A stretch of DNA of 64,000 nt, taken from NCBI GenBank assembly GCA_037833965.1, contig AP031351.1:13528501-13592500 (forward strand), in the 5' to 3' direction. The stretch is from Marchantia polymorpha subsp. ruderalis. Its lineage: Eukaryota > Streptophyta > Marchantiopsida > Marchantiales > Marchantiaceae. This document shows, piece by piece, positions 24,940 to 36,162 of the stretch. Position 1 is the stretch's first letter. Each line of letters begins with the position of its first letter. The notes under the pieces were generated by a model that was not told the origin of the DNA, searched no databases, and worked only from the letters and a program-made list of their open reading frames with translations. The position numbers and the translations under genes are program-made.

Positions 24940-26104
24940 ATGCTCCCACAGCCAGGTCAGTCTCCCGCAGCATGTTCTTAGTCGCACTCGGTTCTCTTTG
25001 CTCAAGCTGGCAAGTCTAGTGGACTAAACCCGGATTACTTTTGTGTAGGGTTTGATAGCAGTGAAGCAGAAACTCAGCAACAAGCCCAATCTGCAGGCAT
25101 TCCAGTCCAGGGTGAATACATGTTGCCACACACCCAATTAGAGCTCGGCCACTCCATGGTACGTGGTTCCTCACCCTCGTGTTCCGTTTTGTCTTTCCCT
25201 CCTTCCCTTTCGATATCCTCATCCCGATCGGATCCCCACCCCCGTTCTCCCACTGAGTTTATCGAATGTTTCTTTCTGGTGTGTGCAGGCTCAGCAGGGT
25301 GGACGACAGTTTCCTTTCGCAGATCCTTATTTCGGGGGGATAGTTGCGGCATATGGTCCTCAGGCGATGGTCAGTACATTCCCTTTTACGCTTACATGTC
25401 TTCCTTTCCCATGTTTCTCGGTAATGTGTTGAAATCAATTTTCTTGTGAACAGATCCATCCGCATATGTTGGGGGTGCAACAAGCTCGTATGCCTTTACC
25501 GTCGTCAGAGTTGATGGAGGAAGAACCAGTCTATGTTAACGCAAAACAATATCATGGTATCTTAAGGCGCAGGCAATCGCGTGCCAAGGCGGAGTCCGAG
25601 AACAAGTTAATAAAGTCCAGGAAGGTAATTCAAACGTTCTTTCATTTTTGTACTTTCGTTACTGGAGTCTACGGTGGAGGCGTCTTCCGTATGGTCTTAC
25701 CGTCCTATTTATTGATGCAGCCTTATCTGCACGAGTCTCGTCATCTGCACGCTCTGAGAAGAGCCCGCGGTTGCGGAGGAAGGTTTCTCAACACAAAATT
25801 GAAGGAAGATTCGAAAGGCGAGAACCACAGATCGACTGAAGGACAATCGTCCGAAGGTACCGATTCTCAGGCCTCTCACTCAGGCCAGGGGCTGATATCT
25901 GATGGAGGAATGGCACAGTATCACGCGGGAATTTTGACCCACACTGGGCATGTGGGTATGATTTCAGGGAATTCGTCCGGAGGTTACCACAGTCACCATC
26001 AGCCTCAGGGATTTCACTCGTCAGCTTTTCATCCTCTGCCTGGAGGAGGAGATGGGAACGACAGCGCGCAAAGTTCCCAACAGACAGCCGTGGCGACTCA
26101 ATGA
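24940..26104 (+). CDS. NF-YA: Nuclear transcription factor Y subunit A (NF-YA/HAP2)
   Basis: Sequence-specific subunit of the trimeric CCAAT-box factor, acting in the nucleus with NF-YB and NF-YC. Exons read as 24940-24955, 25049-25158, 25289-25369, 25454-25624 and 25721-26104, joining in frame to 253 residues and a TGA. All introns are GT-AG and 84-130 nt long. Residues 94-116 form the NF-YB/C-binding helix ([20 protein letters not shown]), 117-126 the linker, and 127-148 the DNA-binding part ([18 protein letters not shown] and GGRF). The intron between the linker and PYLHES splits the two subdomains. The C-terminal tail (153-253) is rich in Ser, His, Gly and Gln. The start is the least certain point: the exon stays open upstream of the ATG, back to a stop codon near 24750, so a longer N terminus reached from an upstream exon is possible. 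No miR169-like site was seen downstream. Confidence 0.93.
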
Positions 26105-26700
26105 AGCCGCGGCCCAATGAAGTGTGGGCGAGGTGTTGGGGTGAGGTTTGGACGAGCACCCACAAGGCACCTTGAGATGTAAAATGTGTTGACGTCTAGT
26201 ATTGATGTCTTCTCTCAACCTGAATTATCATCCACTCGATCGACAGTCAAATGTTGGGGTCTGGGCGATGTCCTTTCGATCATCGCCCATCAGTTCAATG
26301 TTTGATTCGAGTTGCAGATAGTGTTACAGCCTTGAAAGCAGTATATGGGAGGTGTGGTCTCTCTTGGTTTAGGATTATAGGTTCTTGCATTTTTGTTAAC
26401 AGCAAGAGCCTATAATAGACCAAATTCCCGATTTCAATGAGGGCAGAGAGTCTGCAACATGCAGCGCAAGCACATTTCGGAGCTGAGCTGAGACGGTGTT
26501 GTAGTCTGCACCTTACTGTTCCAGATCCAGGAATGGTGTCAAATATGTGATGGAGGTTGACCCTCAGTTGGAGATGGTGGTTGTCAGGAGAGAAAAATGT
26601 CCGAGGTCAGTTTTGAGTTAAGCCAAAGTTTTTTTTACCTGTTTTTTTTTCCCAAAACTTTCTTAATTTCGAAGGTTCTTTTTTCCTTTCTCCGAAATAG
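26105..26700 (+). other. Probable NF-YA 3' UTR
   Basis: GC-moderate sequence after the stop codon, with a short inverted pair (aggattataggttcttgcat and tgttaacagcaagagcctat, about 26370-26415) and poly-T runs at 26630-26655. No clear AATAAA was found, so the end of the transcript is not placed. Confidence 0.45.
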
Positions 26701-26704
26701 TGTA

Positions 26705-26770
26705 GAGCTGGTAGAGTGAGGTATCCACCTCTTGGTCGTACACCACCTGGTTCTAGATTCAGGGACATGA
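26705..26770 (+). repeat. tRNA-like segment, possible SINE relic
   Basis: Contains agctggtagagtg, like the D-arm/A-box of a tRNA, and about 40 nt later cctggttctagattcagg, like a T-arm/B-box with a 4-bp stem. The anticodon arm does not fold properly and the acceptor ends do not pair, so it is not a working tRNA gene. A tRNA-derived SINE or a pseudo-tRNA is a weak inference. Confidence 0.25.
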
Positions 26771-28500
26771 CCTGTGTAGAGGTCTCTTGTACATTGGTAG
26801 AAGTAGTGTTATGTCCCTTGATGGTTTATACACAGAATTCAGGGAGGAGTGTCAAATTCGACTTTGGAGTAGATGTAGACTTGTGTTGCGTTTTCTCTTC
26901 TGTACGTTTATGGAGAGGGTGAAGTGCACCCCATGTGAGAGGCACAGGTGTTTTGAGAGGCAACGCCGTCTTTCTTTCCCTGCAAATGAGTTGTACAAAA
27001 AATGGCGACAAGCGCCTCCTTTTTTAATACAGTTTCTGTAAATTTTTCTGATATACATTGCAATCAAACGTTGTATCATTTTACACTCTGTTATTGTCAT
27101 GGGTTAAGGAAATTTCGTGTGTCAATGCTGTTAAGTTACTCTTGCGACAGCTGTAATGGAATACTACTAAGTTTATTGTGGTCCAAGCATGCAGTTTCAA
27201 AATTATCCAAACATACATTTTGCACCTTTCCTGTATATTTGCCACTTGGTTTCATACTATCAGGATACTTTCTAAACGTAGAAGACTGACTGTTTAAAAT
27301 TTGCGAGATCTACTTGAGGATATGAAGTTTTCATCGATTGAACTTTCAAAGATTGAACGCGTTGTAGGGGTTCTAAGTTTGAGGTGTTGAATTCATACTG
27401 TTAAGTCTTTCCGTACAAGCAATCCCTTCTCTACCTAAAGTTTGTTTGATTAAATGACTTAAATGAAGTGTACTACTAGATAAACGTTATCAGGCTTTTT
27501 TTGTAATTTTTTCATACGTAGGTAAATCTTACGTGTTGACTGAATCTTCTGGAGATGCAGAATGTGAATATTAGATTTGCTCAACCTTTTCAGTTTCCGA
27601 ACTGGTCTCTCAATTCTTTGAGATCTTGTGTTGTCACTTGCCAATTTCTGATGGAGGGAGTATTAATTTGGAATATCATTACATAACTGACAATGGTGTT
27701 GACTCGATCCAGAGATGCACGGTTCTATGCTTCGTAGAAAATAGTGAAATCATCAGCAGCAAAGACACTAAAGATGTCCCCTCCGGCACCCAAACATATG
27801 ATTTTTGTGCATAAGAAATCACAGCAAGGCGTTTGGTTTCATTTCAGACCAAAACGTCGTTTACACACATACATGGTCAAATAGCGCACATCAGAGCTTC
27901 TGATCTTGCAGTTACGTCTTCGAGGCTTTCTTCTCAGAACTTTGATACACGTGTGGGCGAGATGTCCCTGTTCAGTTATGATACGTATGGTTTTTGTGGG
28001 CATTTACGTTCATAGCTACTATTCCAGGTTTCCTTAAAAGTGGCAAATGCCAAGACTGCCACAATAAAGTTCATAGTTCATAGTAGTAGGCAGTTTATTA
28101 TAAAAGTTTTAGGGATCAATTCGAAAATTCGGAAATTTCATTGTAACATGTTTTGGCTTGATTACTACATCCGGACCTTGGCTCGGAATTCTTCAAAAGA
28201 TTTTTTATATTGTCAAACGAATCTTCTGCTTAGAGAACAACAACTCATATTCAATGTCAAGAATTTGTTTATACAAAATCTCAAACTCATGGAACTCAAT
28301 TTTATCATGTGATTCAAATGATTTTTTATATTGTCAAACGATTAGAGCACTAAGAAGCCTGGCACCACGCATGTTCAACATGAGTTCAAATGTACAACAT
28401 ATCTCCAAGTTCAAAAAATCGCCTAAGTGAGTTACTGAAAGTATTTTGGTTAGTTTCTTTGGAGAGTAAAGTAGATTGTTTGAGAATGAAATCTCGTTAT
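26771..28500. other. Intergenic DNA, no recognised gene
   Basis: Moderate GC, only short open frames. A 22-bp direct repeat, gattttttatattgtcaaac (from 28199 and from 28319), is the only structure seen. Confidence 0.45.
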
Positions 28501-28511
28501 TTTCAGACATT

Positions 28512-28565
28512 CTTCGCTAATTTCATACTCACGTGCTCTAGCGCGTGAATATGAAATTAGCGAAG
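28512..28565. repeat. 22-bp hairpin with a 10-nt loop
   Basis: Arms 28512-28533 and 28544-28565 pair over 22 bp with one mismatch. The right arm contains atgaaattagcgaag. Confidence 0.92.
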
Positions 28566-28850
28566 TGTTCTTTCTTCTTAGTTTTGAAATGATCTCGCAA
28601 TGTTGGGCCTCATTTACTTGTCATCGCTTACTGGTCAACTTCTTTGTCATTGAAACTATAGGCAAAGGATTTAAAAATGAAGATGTTGCGTATGCACCTA
28701 CCAGATAAATATGCACACAATTGTAAGGTTCAACATGCGTACTTAAGTGGGAGACTACTGTATTATACCAGGTCTATTAAAACATGGCAAATGACAGATT
28801 TGCAATCTTTTTTAGCAATAATCGAATTGCTTCTCATGCATAATGTACGC

Positions 28851-28889
28851 AAAGGAAAATCTATGTGTGCTAGACGTAGATTTTCCTTT
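28851..28889. repeat. 15-bp hairpin with a 9-nt loop
   Basis: Arms aaaggaaaatctatg (28851-28865) and cgtagattttccttt (28875-28889) pair with one mismatch. Confidence 0.88.
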
Positions 28890-28989
28890 TTGGTTGGTGC
28901 AAGAATACATTTTTTCACTTTCCATCATTTGATGATGTAATAGTATCTTTCAATCTATTTCACATCTGAAAAACGTGAAGGTATTCACA

Positions 28990-29450
28990 AGATCAAAATA
29001 AATATGCTAGAAAAATCATAATAAAAAAATGAATGAAAGATATGAAGTGTACCTGAACTCTTATAAACCAACAAAAATAATATATACAATGATCAATTAT
29101 ACATGCTATAGAATTGATATGAAAAAATAAAATATGATATGTACTTGATCTTTCTAATCTAGCCAAGAAAATACTCACAACTATTCAATGAAACATGCTA
29201 TAGTAATGATATGAAAAAATAAAATAGTAAATGTACCTTGACTTTCTAATCTAGCCAGGAAAATACTCATAATGATCAGACTAAATATGTTATAAAATTG
29301 ATATGAAAGTAAAAAATGAAAAAAACATAGTAAAAGAACTTGGACACTTATGTTAGAAAATAAAATAAAACTCACATTGATCAAAACAAACATGCTTACA
29401 AAAATTATATAGAAGGAATAAAATGAAAAAAGATATGAAATGTATGTGAG
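28990..29450. repeat. Degenerate minisatellite, about 91-105-bp units
   Basis: Five head-to-tail units, anchored by aatatgctagaaaaatcat (29001), acatgctatagaattgatat (29101), acatgctatagtaatgatat (29193), aatatgttataaaattgata (29284) and acatgcttacaaaaattata (29389). Middle units also share ctttctaatctagcca and gaaaatactca. The copies have diverged substantially. Minus-strand open frames through it repeat the same peptide block and are a by-product. Confidence 0.82.
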
Positions 29451-32125
29451 TTATAAATCTCTTACTTTTCTCTTTCGTTTCCGGGCAACTTGCTTTGCAG
29501 TGCTGAGTTCGTAGGAAGACAAATCTGGTCAAATATTCGCAAATTTGGGTATTTAGAAGAAATCTGAGGTTGGCGCACACTCAAGTTCATGCACTCCCGG
29601 GCTGTATCGGAAGCATTCATTCCTACCCTAACTTTCTACTCCCCGCATTACATTTCTACATTTATAATGTATGCAATTTTGCCTAGATTAATCTGGCAAA
29701 TCTGGCGTTTGAAAATAGAACGCCAAATTTTAGGTGGTTTACTATTCTCCACTATGGGATAATCGTCACCACTTTGCAGCACAACTCTGAATGGCGTGTA
29801 CCAAATCCAACTCAGTTAAATTGGTTAATTCACATGTTCGAAACTAAAAAGTACATGTGTACTGAACTCTATCCGATCTAATCTCAGACAATGCAACATC
29901 GCGCTATCATGTCACACGCGCTACGTAGGTTAGTAGAGGTGCCATGACATTTTAGAAACTTTACAAATATGAAAACTTCCACTGCAATTCTCTCCGGCCA
30001 TAACAAAAAACGCACCCTTCTGATCTTCAATTGAGCTTTTCCTCCAGTCTTTACTTACCTACTGATCTGCCACAGGACTTGTTACTGACTGATAGTGCTT
30101 TTTCTGCTCGACTACTCATTGTCACTTCAAGTCTCGACGCCCGCAAACTGGCTTGATGAGAAAAATTCATCACTCTACTGATAGGGTGAAATAACGAGGA
30201 CTAGAAACCAGTTCAAAAAGGTCAAACAACAGATGTTGTTTTGACTCTTTTTTTCTCCGCTCCAAACTTTCCATTGTGTAGATCTGTTCTATAGCCTTGT
30301 ATCAATGTCTAGTGGCCATTCATAAAATGCTCAACGTTGCAAGTGACTGAAATCCAAAGAAATGTTTAGTGTTCATGTCAACAGATATCTCCTTCCAAAG
30401 ATCTGATTTATGAATCAATTCTGAAGCTCCAACATAGAAAGAGGTCTTCACGTTGTTCGTGGTCGATTATCTGGCAAAGACTTCCTGGAGCATTAGATAT
30501 GCCGGAATGCCCGAACGTCGGCTCGGACTCTTGCACCTCCTTCTTTCTGAACCTAAGTCAGCTAAATTTCCTCAGTATGTTGAGACTTGGATTGAATGCA
30601 TCATTGTGTTCTGGATATCAGTTTCAACTGTATCAGAAGCTAGACATCGCAGCAATTATATTATTCTCCTGTACAAAGGCATGTTAGTTGGTGAAGGACT
30701 TGAGATAAATCCGAGCCCACTTTCATAACCTTTCAGACATCCCATTGTCTGGTGTTAGTGGGCTTTTACACTCATCAATATAGTACTGGTCATTTGATAC
30801 CCTGGTTCTGAATGAACAATTTTCAAAGATCCCACTACGGGAGATATGCTCGCATCACTCTAGTCTCTTTTCCCTCTACTTATTTTCCATCTTCTTCAGA
30901 TACTCAAGCTCTTCGGATGTACAATGCTAGGAAATGAAGCGGCCGTGTTATCAGGCTTAGGCAGCCATTCGATTCGGTGCACTTATCAACTAGCCTGACG
31001 CAATAATGCGACTACGTGAACCTATTACGAAAAAGTTGGCCAAAATAAAATGATGTCTTTGTTCAAGAGATCAGTTACGCTTCTCCGTCATTTCGTTCCT
31101 AGTTTGAGATAAGTTAATTTGGCAATTTTTTTGCTGTTCGTTAGCTATATATTTATGGGTTTTCTTTCTTTTGAATGATCTCGTACAACTGAATTTTCAT
31201 TGATGCTGAGAGGTTTGATCATCAGTACAAGGTTTTGATCGATGGTAGTAAATGAAATAGTAAATATATTCGATGGTTTTGGAACATTTATGAAAGAAAA
31301 TAGATGTCGATGAGTTCTTAGTGGTATCAACGTCATTGCACTTCTACAATTTAAAAGTCGAAGGAACGCCAGGAACGCGGGAAGCGTTTTGTGGGGCAAC
31401 TACAGCATACCCAATATGCAAAACAACTCGTAGCTCTTGGGTTTCTTGTTGCAGTCACTACAAGGATGGAAACCCGAGTTGCTGTGCCAAGGCGATTACA
31501 AGCTGTCCATTGCTTTTACCAGTAGTCCATAGCCTATAAACTAGAGTACGACCGAAGTAACAACGTTAGATCTGGGTGAGAATTAAGTAAAGGGTATGTT
31601 AAACTCTCTTCCATTCTGTTTCAGAAACTTAATACATATATTTTGTACAATAATTTCACTATTTGATTTAGAGAATTTGTTCTTCAAAGACTTCACGCAA
31701 CAGACTTTTTCATATAAATATGTTTTTATGTCTGGTTGCAATCTGACATTTGGGGAAAATTGACGATTTTTTTTCTAATAGTATTGCAAAAAATATTCAC
31801 ATTAATGTAAAAGTTGAGGCAAACAAATATAATTATTTTTGATGTTCCTTCAAAAAGATTTCATATTTTATGGAAACATATAAACGAGATAATTTCACAC
31901 TAAAAACAAGATGGTATTGTTTTACTTGATAAGACCAACAACTGGCCAAAGAGATTCACATGCCCAATTTTGATCATATAAAACTGTGAAATTGTGTACT
32001 TCACGTATGTTCATACGTTCATGTGCTTCGCCATTTGCAAAGCTCAGGTGCCAATGGTTAGTTGCTGGTTGACAAGGACCGAGATGGTTATTCTCAACAT
32101 ATTCAAGGAACACACAATATGTTTC
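29451..32125. other. Intergenic DNA, no recognised gene
   Basis: Moderate GC with frames up to about 90 codons (for example 30453-30728 plus and 31145-31399 minus) that resemble no family I know. They may be remnants of old genes or chance frames. The right end is the insertion site of the Copia element. Confidence 0.45.
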
Positions 32126-32130
32126 AATAT

Positions 32131-32454
32131 TGCAAAGCTTAACAATCAAGATTTATCAATACGCACAAAAGTCACAACATTAGGCGAACGTGGTTCAAAT
32201 TTTGCACGCTACATCCATGGACAAGAGTAGAAACTTCACTAAAGCACAAGAATATACACGGCCTCCATAGCCAAGCTTTCGTTCTTCTTGCTCACTCTCA
32301 AAATGCAACTTTAAATTGTACGTAGTAAATGCCTACTTCTCTCTTCTATATAGAAAGAAATAAGGTGTACATTTTAGTTACTCTAACCACAATTAACTTC
32401 ATTAACCATAGTTATTGCTAAATGGAATTAATCCAAGATAGAATCAACCTAACA
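32131..32454 (-). repeat. Copia 3' LTR
   Basis: 324 bp, bounded on the plus strand by tg (32131) and ca (32454). It aligns with 37829-38082 through aacaatcaagat, acgtggtt, cttcactaaa, cacaagaatat, ctcttctatata and atagttattgctaaa. It keeps a roughly 70-bp stretch (about 32270-32335) that the other LTR lacks. Confidence 0.92.
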
Positions 32455-32470
32455 AACTCTCCCTTGAATC
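32455..32470 (-). promoter_or_regulatory. Copia polypurine tract
   Basis: Minus-strand gattcaagggagagtt lies immediately upstream of the 3' LTR start TGTTAGG. Purine-rich caaggg(g)gagt before TGTTRG is the usual plus-strand priming site of plant Copia elements. Confidence 0.8.
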
Positions 32471-32869
32471 AAGTCTTGGAGATATAATTAATGCAATACC
32501 AATGTAGATACATGTGGATTGCATAGATATTGTAGGAAGTTATAGAAAGTAAAGTTAAAGCACATTTTCCCTCTATATCCAAGAATCAACTAAAATTAAA
32601 TCGTTGCCTGCTAAAACTAGATGTAGAATCCAGGCAAAAAAGTTACTAGACTAATAATCACTATGTCAAATTTGCAACTTTGCACAATGGTTGGAAAAAA
32701 TTTCTAATGAAATCACTTTGGTCAACGCGTCGGTAGGATTGAGTTTATCGTCATTTGATGAGCTTAAGCACACCATCAGACACTGCTTGTCTGATATAAT
32801 GAAATTGTATGTCAATGTGCTTTATCCTAATATCCATCACATTGTTTGATGCTAGATGAAGTGCACTTT

Positions 32870-33114
32870 GGCTATCATAATAAAGATCACATCATTGTAT
32901 GACATTTCTATCTTAATGTCCAACTTATTTAATCCGATAACTTCATTTGCTGATCTGTTGTCGCAACGTGTTCAAAATCTATGTACAATTGAAAAATGCA
33001 ATTTTGAAGTGTAGATCTCCGATTTATGCATTCACAAGCAAGAATGAAGACATATCTAGTTGTTGATATCCACTTATTCAGATTTCCTTCATAATCAACA
33101 TCAACATACATCAA
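32870..33114 (-). pseudogene. Copia RNase H remnant
   Basis: The minus-strand frame reads like the RNase H part of Copia polyproteins: a YVDVDYEGNLNKWISTT block (the family's YVDADYAGDLDKRRSTTG), then YVFILA, then RRSTLQN, then a decayed form of the TEAEYVA motif. The catalytic Asp in VDxDY remains, while the Glu of TEAEY is displaced by substitutions. The frame is closed by stops on both sides. Confidence 0.85.
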
Positions 33115-33203
33115 AGCAAACTTGCATTCTTTGATTGTGCATCGAACAATAATACAATATCAAGAAAAAATTTAATATATTTCATTATACACTTCACAAC
33201 TTC

Positions 33204-33425
33204 TCAATGCTCTTGTCCAAGATTTGACATGCACCTATTCATTTTCCTAATTGCATATGTTATATTAGGTCTAGTGCATATTATTAAATACATAATGTTG
33301 CTGAGTGAACTTTCATAAGGAATAGAAGACATCAATCCATTTGGAGTTGCATTTGTTGGACATAAAGCTGCCAAAAGCTTAAACTGTGCAACTAATGGTA
33401 TATTAACAACTTTAGCATTTGACAT
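33204..33425 (-). pseudogene. Copia RT-RNase H connector remnant
   Basis: Contains YESSLSNIMYLIICTRPNIT, then YAIRKMNRCMSN, equivalent to the conserved YxSxVGSLMYLxxCTRPDIxYAVxxxSRFMSNP block between reverse transcriptase and RNase H in Copia elements. Confidence 0.88.
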
Positions 33426-33470
33426 GTTAAATCTTGTAAGAACTTTCTCTGCATACCGTGTTTATGTCAA

Positions 33471-33798
33471 TCAAAGTTTGCTTGATGCCTCATTCTTGTG
33501 GATTTTCATGCTTGAATTACGCTTAATAGGTTCTAGATATTTCATATTAAACTCAAAATTGAGTCGGATTTTGTGTTTAATAATTTCAAATCCATCCTTA
33601 GCAGCAATAAGCATGTCATCTACATACAACACGAGTAATATGAAGCCAAAACTTGTGTTGCTAACTTGGTTCATGTACAAACAAGGTTTAAATGCACTTT
33701 GTATGAAGTTTTGTGTATGCATGAACTCATCAAAACGTTTATTCATTACCAAAATTTTGCTTAAGTTCATACAGGGATTTAATCAACAGACAAACTAA
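33471..33798 (-). pseudogene. Copia reverse transcriptase remnant
   Basis: Carries LLVLYVDDMLIAAKD, the YVDD catalytic box of Copia reverse transcriptase, then the usual Phe-x-Met-Lys-x-Leu-like block (FNMKYLEP). The two catalytic aspartates are intact in this stretch, but stops and frameshifts break the rest. Confidence 0.9.
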
Positions 33799-34939
33799 AC
33801 GTTTCTTTACTCTTTTCAAAAAACTCTCCGGTTGTTTCATGTAAATCACTTCGTCCAACGCTCCATGCAAAATGACTCTAACAACATCTATTTAATCTAG
33901 GAATAGACCAAATAATGTGACAAGTTCGCACAACAAGCATAGTTGAAAACTTAGCAACTGGTGAAAAAACCTTAACTTAGTTGATGTTCTTTCATTGTTC
34001 AAAGTCCTTGGCCATCAATCTTGCCTTGATGATTTTTTTAGCTGCATGAATAGAAGCATAATTCACCGTGTAGATCCACTTGCATTCTATAGCTTGTTTT
34101 TCATTGGACAACCTCACGAGTTCCTAAGTCTGGTTGTCAAAAAATGACTTTATTTTTCTTTGCATTGCTACAGTGTAATCAAGCTTCTCCGAGACAGCTT
34201 GAAATTAAGTATAAGAGTACAAACTTCCATACTCTGTGATCAAACGCTTCTCATGAGTCATCAACAAATAGATCCTTGTCCCTAACAGCCTCATATGTAG
34301 GAAATCAAATACCATACCTTTCGGACGCAAAACTATCATGTGTCGGTCTTGTAGTTGAATATTTTGATTGATCACAATGTGCTAGTTCAGGTAATGGCTT
34401 ATCAGCAATGTGTTGCTCATCATGGATCTCTTCTGAAGCAAAATCTTGCTAATTTGTCTTGCTCATTACTTGTGAGTAATCTCCTTGCGGCCCATCATGA
34501 GAAATTTCATGAAAAATTTCCCTCTTAATGGTGTTTTGGGAAGAAAACTTGACTTTGTTAATAGCAACAATCTTACTCTCTTTCAATGATTTGTACTCAT
34601 TGAAAGAAACATATCAACTAACAACAAGTTTGTAGCTTATAGTATCCCAAATGCGGTATTATTTGACATCAAACAACTAACAAAGAAAAATACATTTGGT
34701 TGCCTTAGTATCGAGCTTAACACTCATTTCTTGGAAAACATGTGCATAAGTATCACATCCAAACTATCTAAAATAATAATAATCAGCATTATGTTCATGT
34801 CATATTTCAAACGAAGTCTTCTAACTTGTTGCACTACAAGGAGACATGTTTACCAAATAAGATGTAGTATTGATGACTTCATACCAAAAAATCTATGATA
34901 TACCAGCATGACTCAATATATTCCGTGATCTATCCAATA

Positions 34940-35080
34940 GCATTTAATTGAGACTCTCTTACACGCCGTTGTGTTGTGGAGTATAAACATTGGTGAAGTG
35001 GCGGTTAACTCTTTCACATAATGCGCCAAACTCTTAGGACACAGTACTTTCCACCGTTATCCAATTGCAAGAACTTCACA
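34940..35080 (-). pseudogene. Copia integrase core remnant
   Basis: The minus strand encodes YTPQHNGV (about 34963-34986), matching the YTPQQNGVAER box near the catalytic Glu of Copia integrases. A little upstream in the element (about 35055-35075) is a decayed LxLDNGG block, like the RSDNGGEF motif. They are in different frames, showing a frameshift. Confidence 0.8.
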
Positions 35081-35352
35081 TTTTTTCATGTCTGAGTCTC
35101 AACCTAGGCTTGTCATTTCTTAAAAGTGACAAAGACATCACACTTGCGTGGAAGAAAGTAAATGCATACGTAGTTTAAATAGTTATCAATAATCGTAACA
35201 TAATACTTCTTCCTAGAATGTGAAGCAACATGAAAAAAATCCCACACATCATAGTGAACATACTAAAAAACTATCTTGAAATTATGAACATCAGTTCCAA
35301 AAGCACGTCTTGTGTGCTTTTCAAATACACAATACTCATAAATTTCAAGCTT

Positions 35353-35541
35353 TCAAGACCTTAAGCTATGTAATAAATTCAATTTTTGTAAAATGCTCAT
35401 AGCTTTTACACTCATGTGACCAAGACGAGCATGCCACAATCTGGTCTTATACTCCAATGATATCGTAGCATTGAACTTACCAAAAATTGTAGATGTTTTC
35501 AAAATGTAGAGATTGTTTTGCTTGTGAGCTTTCATTATCAC
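35353..35541 (-). pseudogene. Copia GAG-pre-integrase remnant
   Basis: The frame contains TRLWHARLGHMSVKAMSILQK, the hallmark WHxRLGHxS motif of the GAG-pre-integrase domain, whose His residues belong to the integrase zinc-binding site. It is preceded by a NNLYIL-like block. Confidence 0.9.
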
Positions 35542-35889
35542 GTTGAAACCTTACCCAACAACTTTCCTATGAAAACCTTTCATGTCAAACTCTCGGAATG
35601 AAATTATATTCTTACAGATACTAGAAATATGTCATACATTTGTCAGTATTAGTATAAGTACATCGAACATTTGAATTCGCATGTATTCAAAATCATGAAT
35701 CTTACAAGAGTAATCATTTCCTATTAAGATTGAATCTTGAGATGATGCGTAAGTTGTAAACAATATTTGGATAAAAAAATGTGATAAGAGCAAGCGGAGT
35801 CCAAAATCCATACATCTCTTGCGGTGAGAAAAGATATTTACAAGACATAGCTTTCATCATTGTTGGTCATAACATTTGCGGAGGTACCA

Positions 35890-35985
35890 ATATACTTTTC
35901 TCTCTTCTTTAACGGCTTACTACGATAATCCTTTTTCATGTAGTCCAGCTTGCCACATTTCATCTCATTCTTGTTGACATCCCTT
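35890..35985 (-). pseudogene. Copia gag zinc knuckle remnant
   Basis: Minus-strand KCGKLDYMKKDYR corresponds to the CxxCxxxGHxxxxC nucleic-acid-binding knuckle of Copia Gag. The first Cys pair, the His and the last Cys are partly lost, so it no longer forms a complete knuckle. Confidence 0.6.
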
Positions 35986-36115
35986 GATTTTGATCAATTT
36001 GGGGACTTGTTCACGCTGATGAAGCGCTTCTCCTATCTCTCACGAGTGATATAGAGGACCGTAGAAGAAAAAAAAATTGTTGAATAAATAACCAATTTTT
36101 GTTTAATATAGTTCG

Positions 36116-36162
36116 TCAACAAAACTATCACTATCTAATTGTAATAGTGATAGTTTTGTTGA
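36116..36162. repeat. Perfect 18-bp hairpin within the Copia interior
   Basis: Arms tcaacaaaactatcacta (36116-36133) and its exact complement (36145-36162) with an 11-nt loop. It lies in the gag part of the decayed Copia, where ordinary coding sequence should be. Confidence 0.93.

Noticed and set aside
26709..26770. A functional tRNA gene
   Set aside because: The T-arm-like part is present, but the anticodon stem-loop and acceptor stem do not pair.
26105..27100. miR169 target site in the NF-YA 3' UTR
   Set aside because: Looked for a sequence like the angiosperm miR169 complement (tcggcaagtcatccttggct) and saw none. Absence by eye is not proof.
31922..32149. A 75-codon minus-strand frame next to the Copia 3' LTR as part of the element
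   Set aside because: It lies outside the target duplication at 32126-32130 for most of its length, so it belongs to the flank. No homology recognised.
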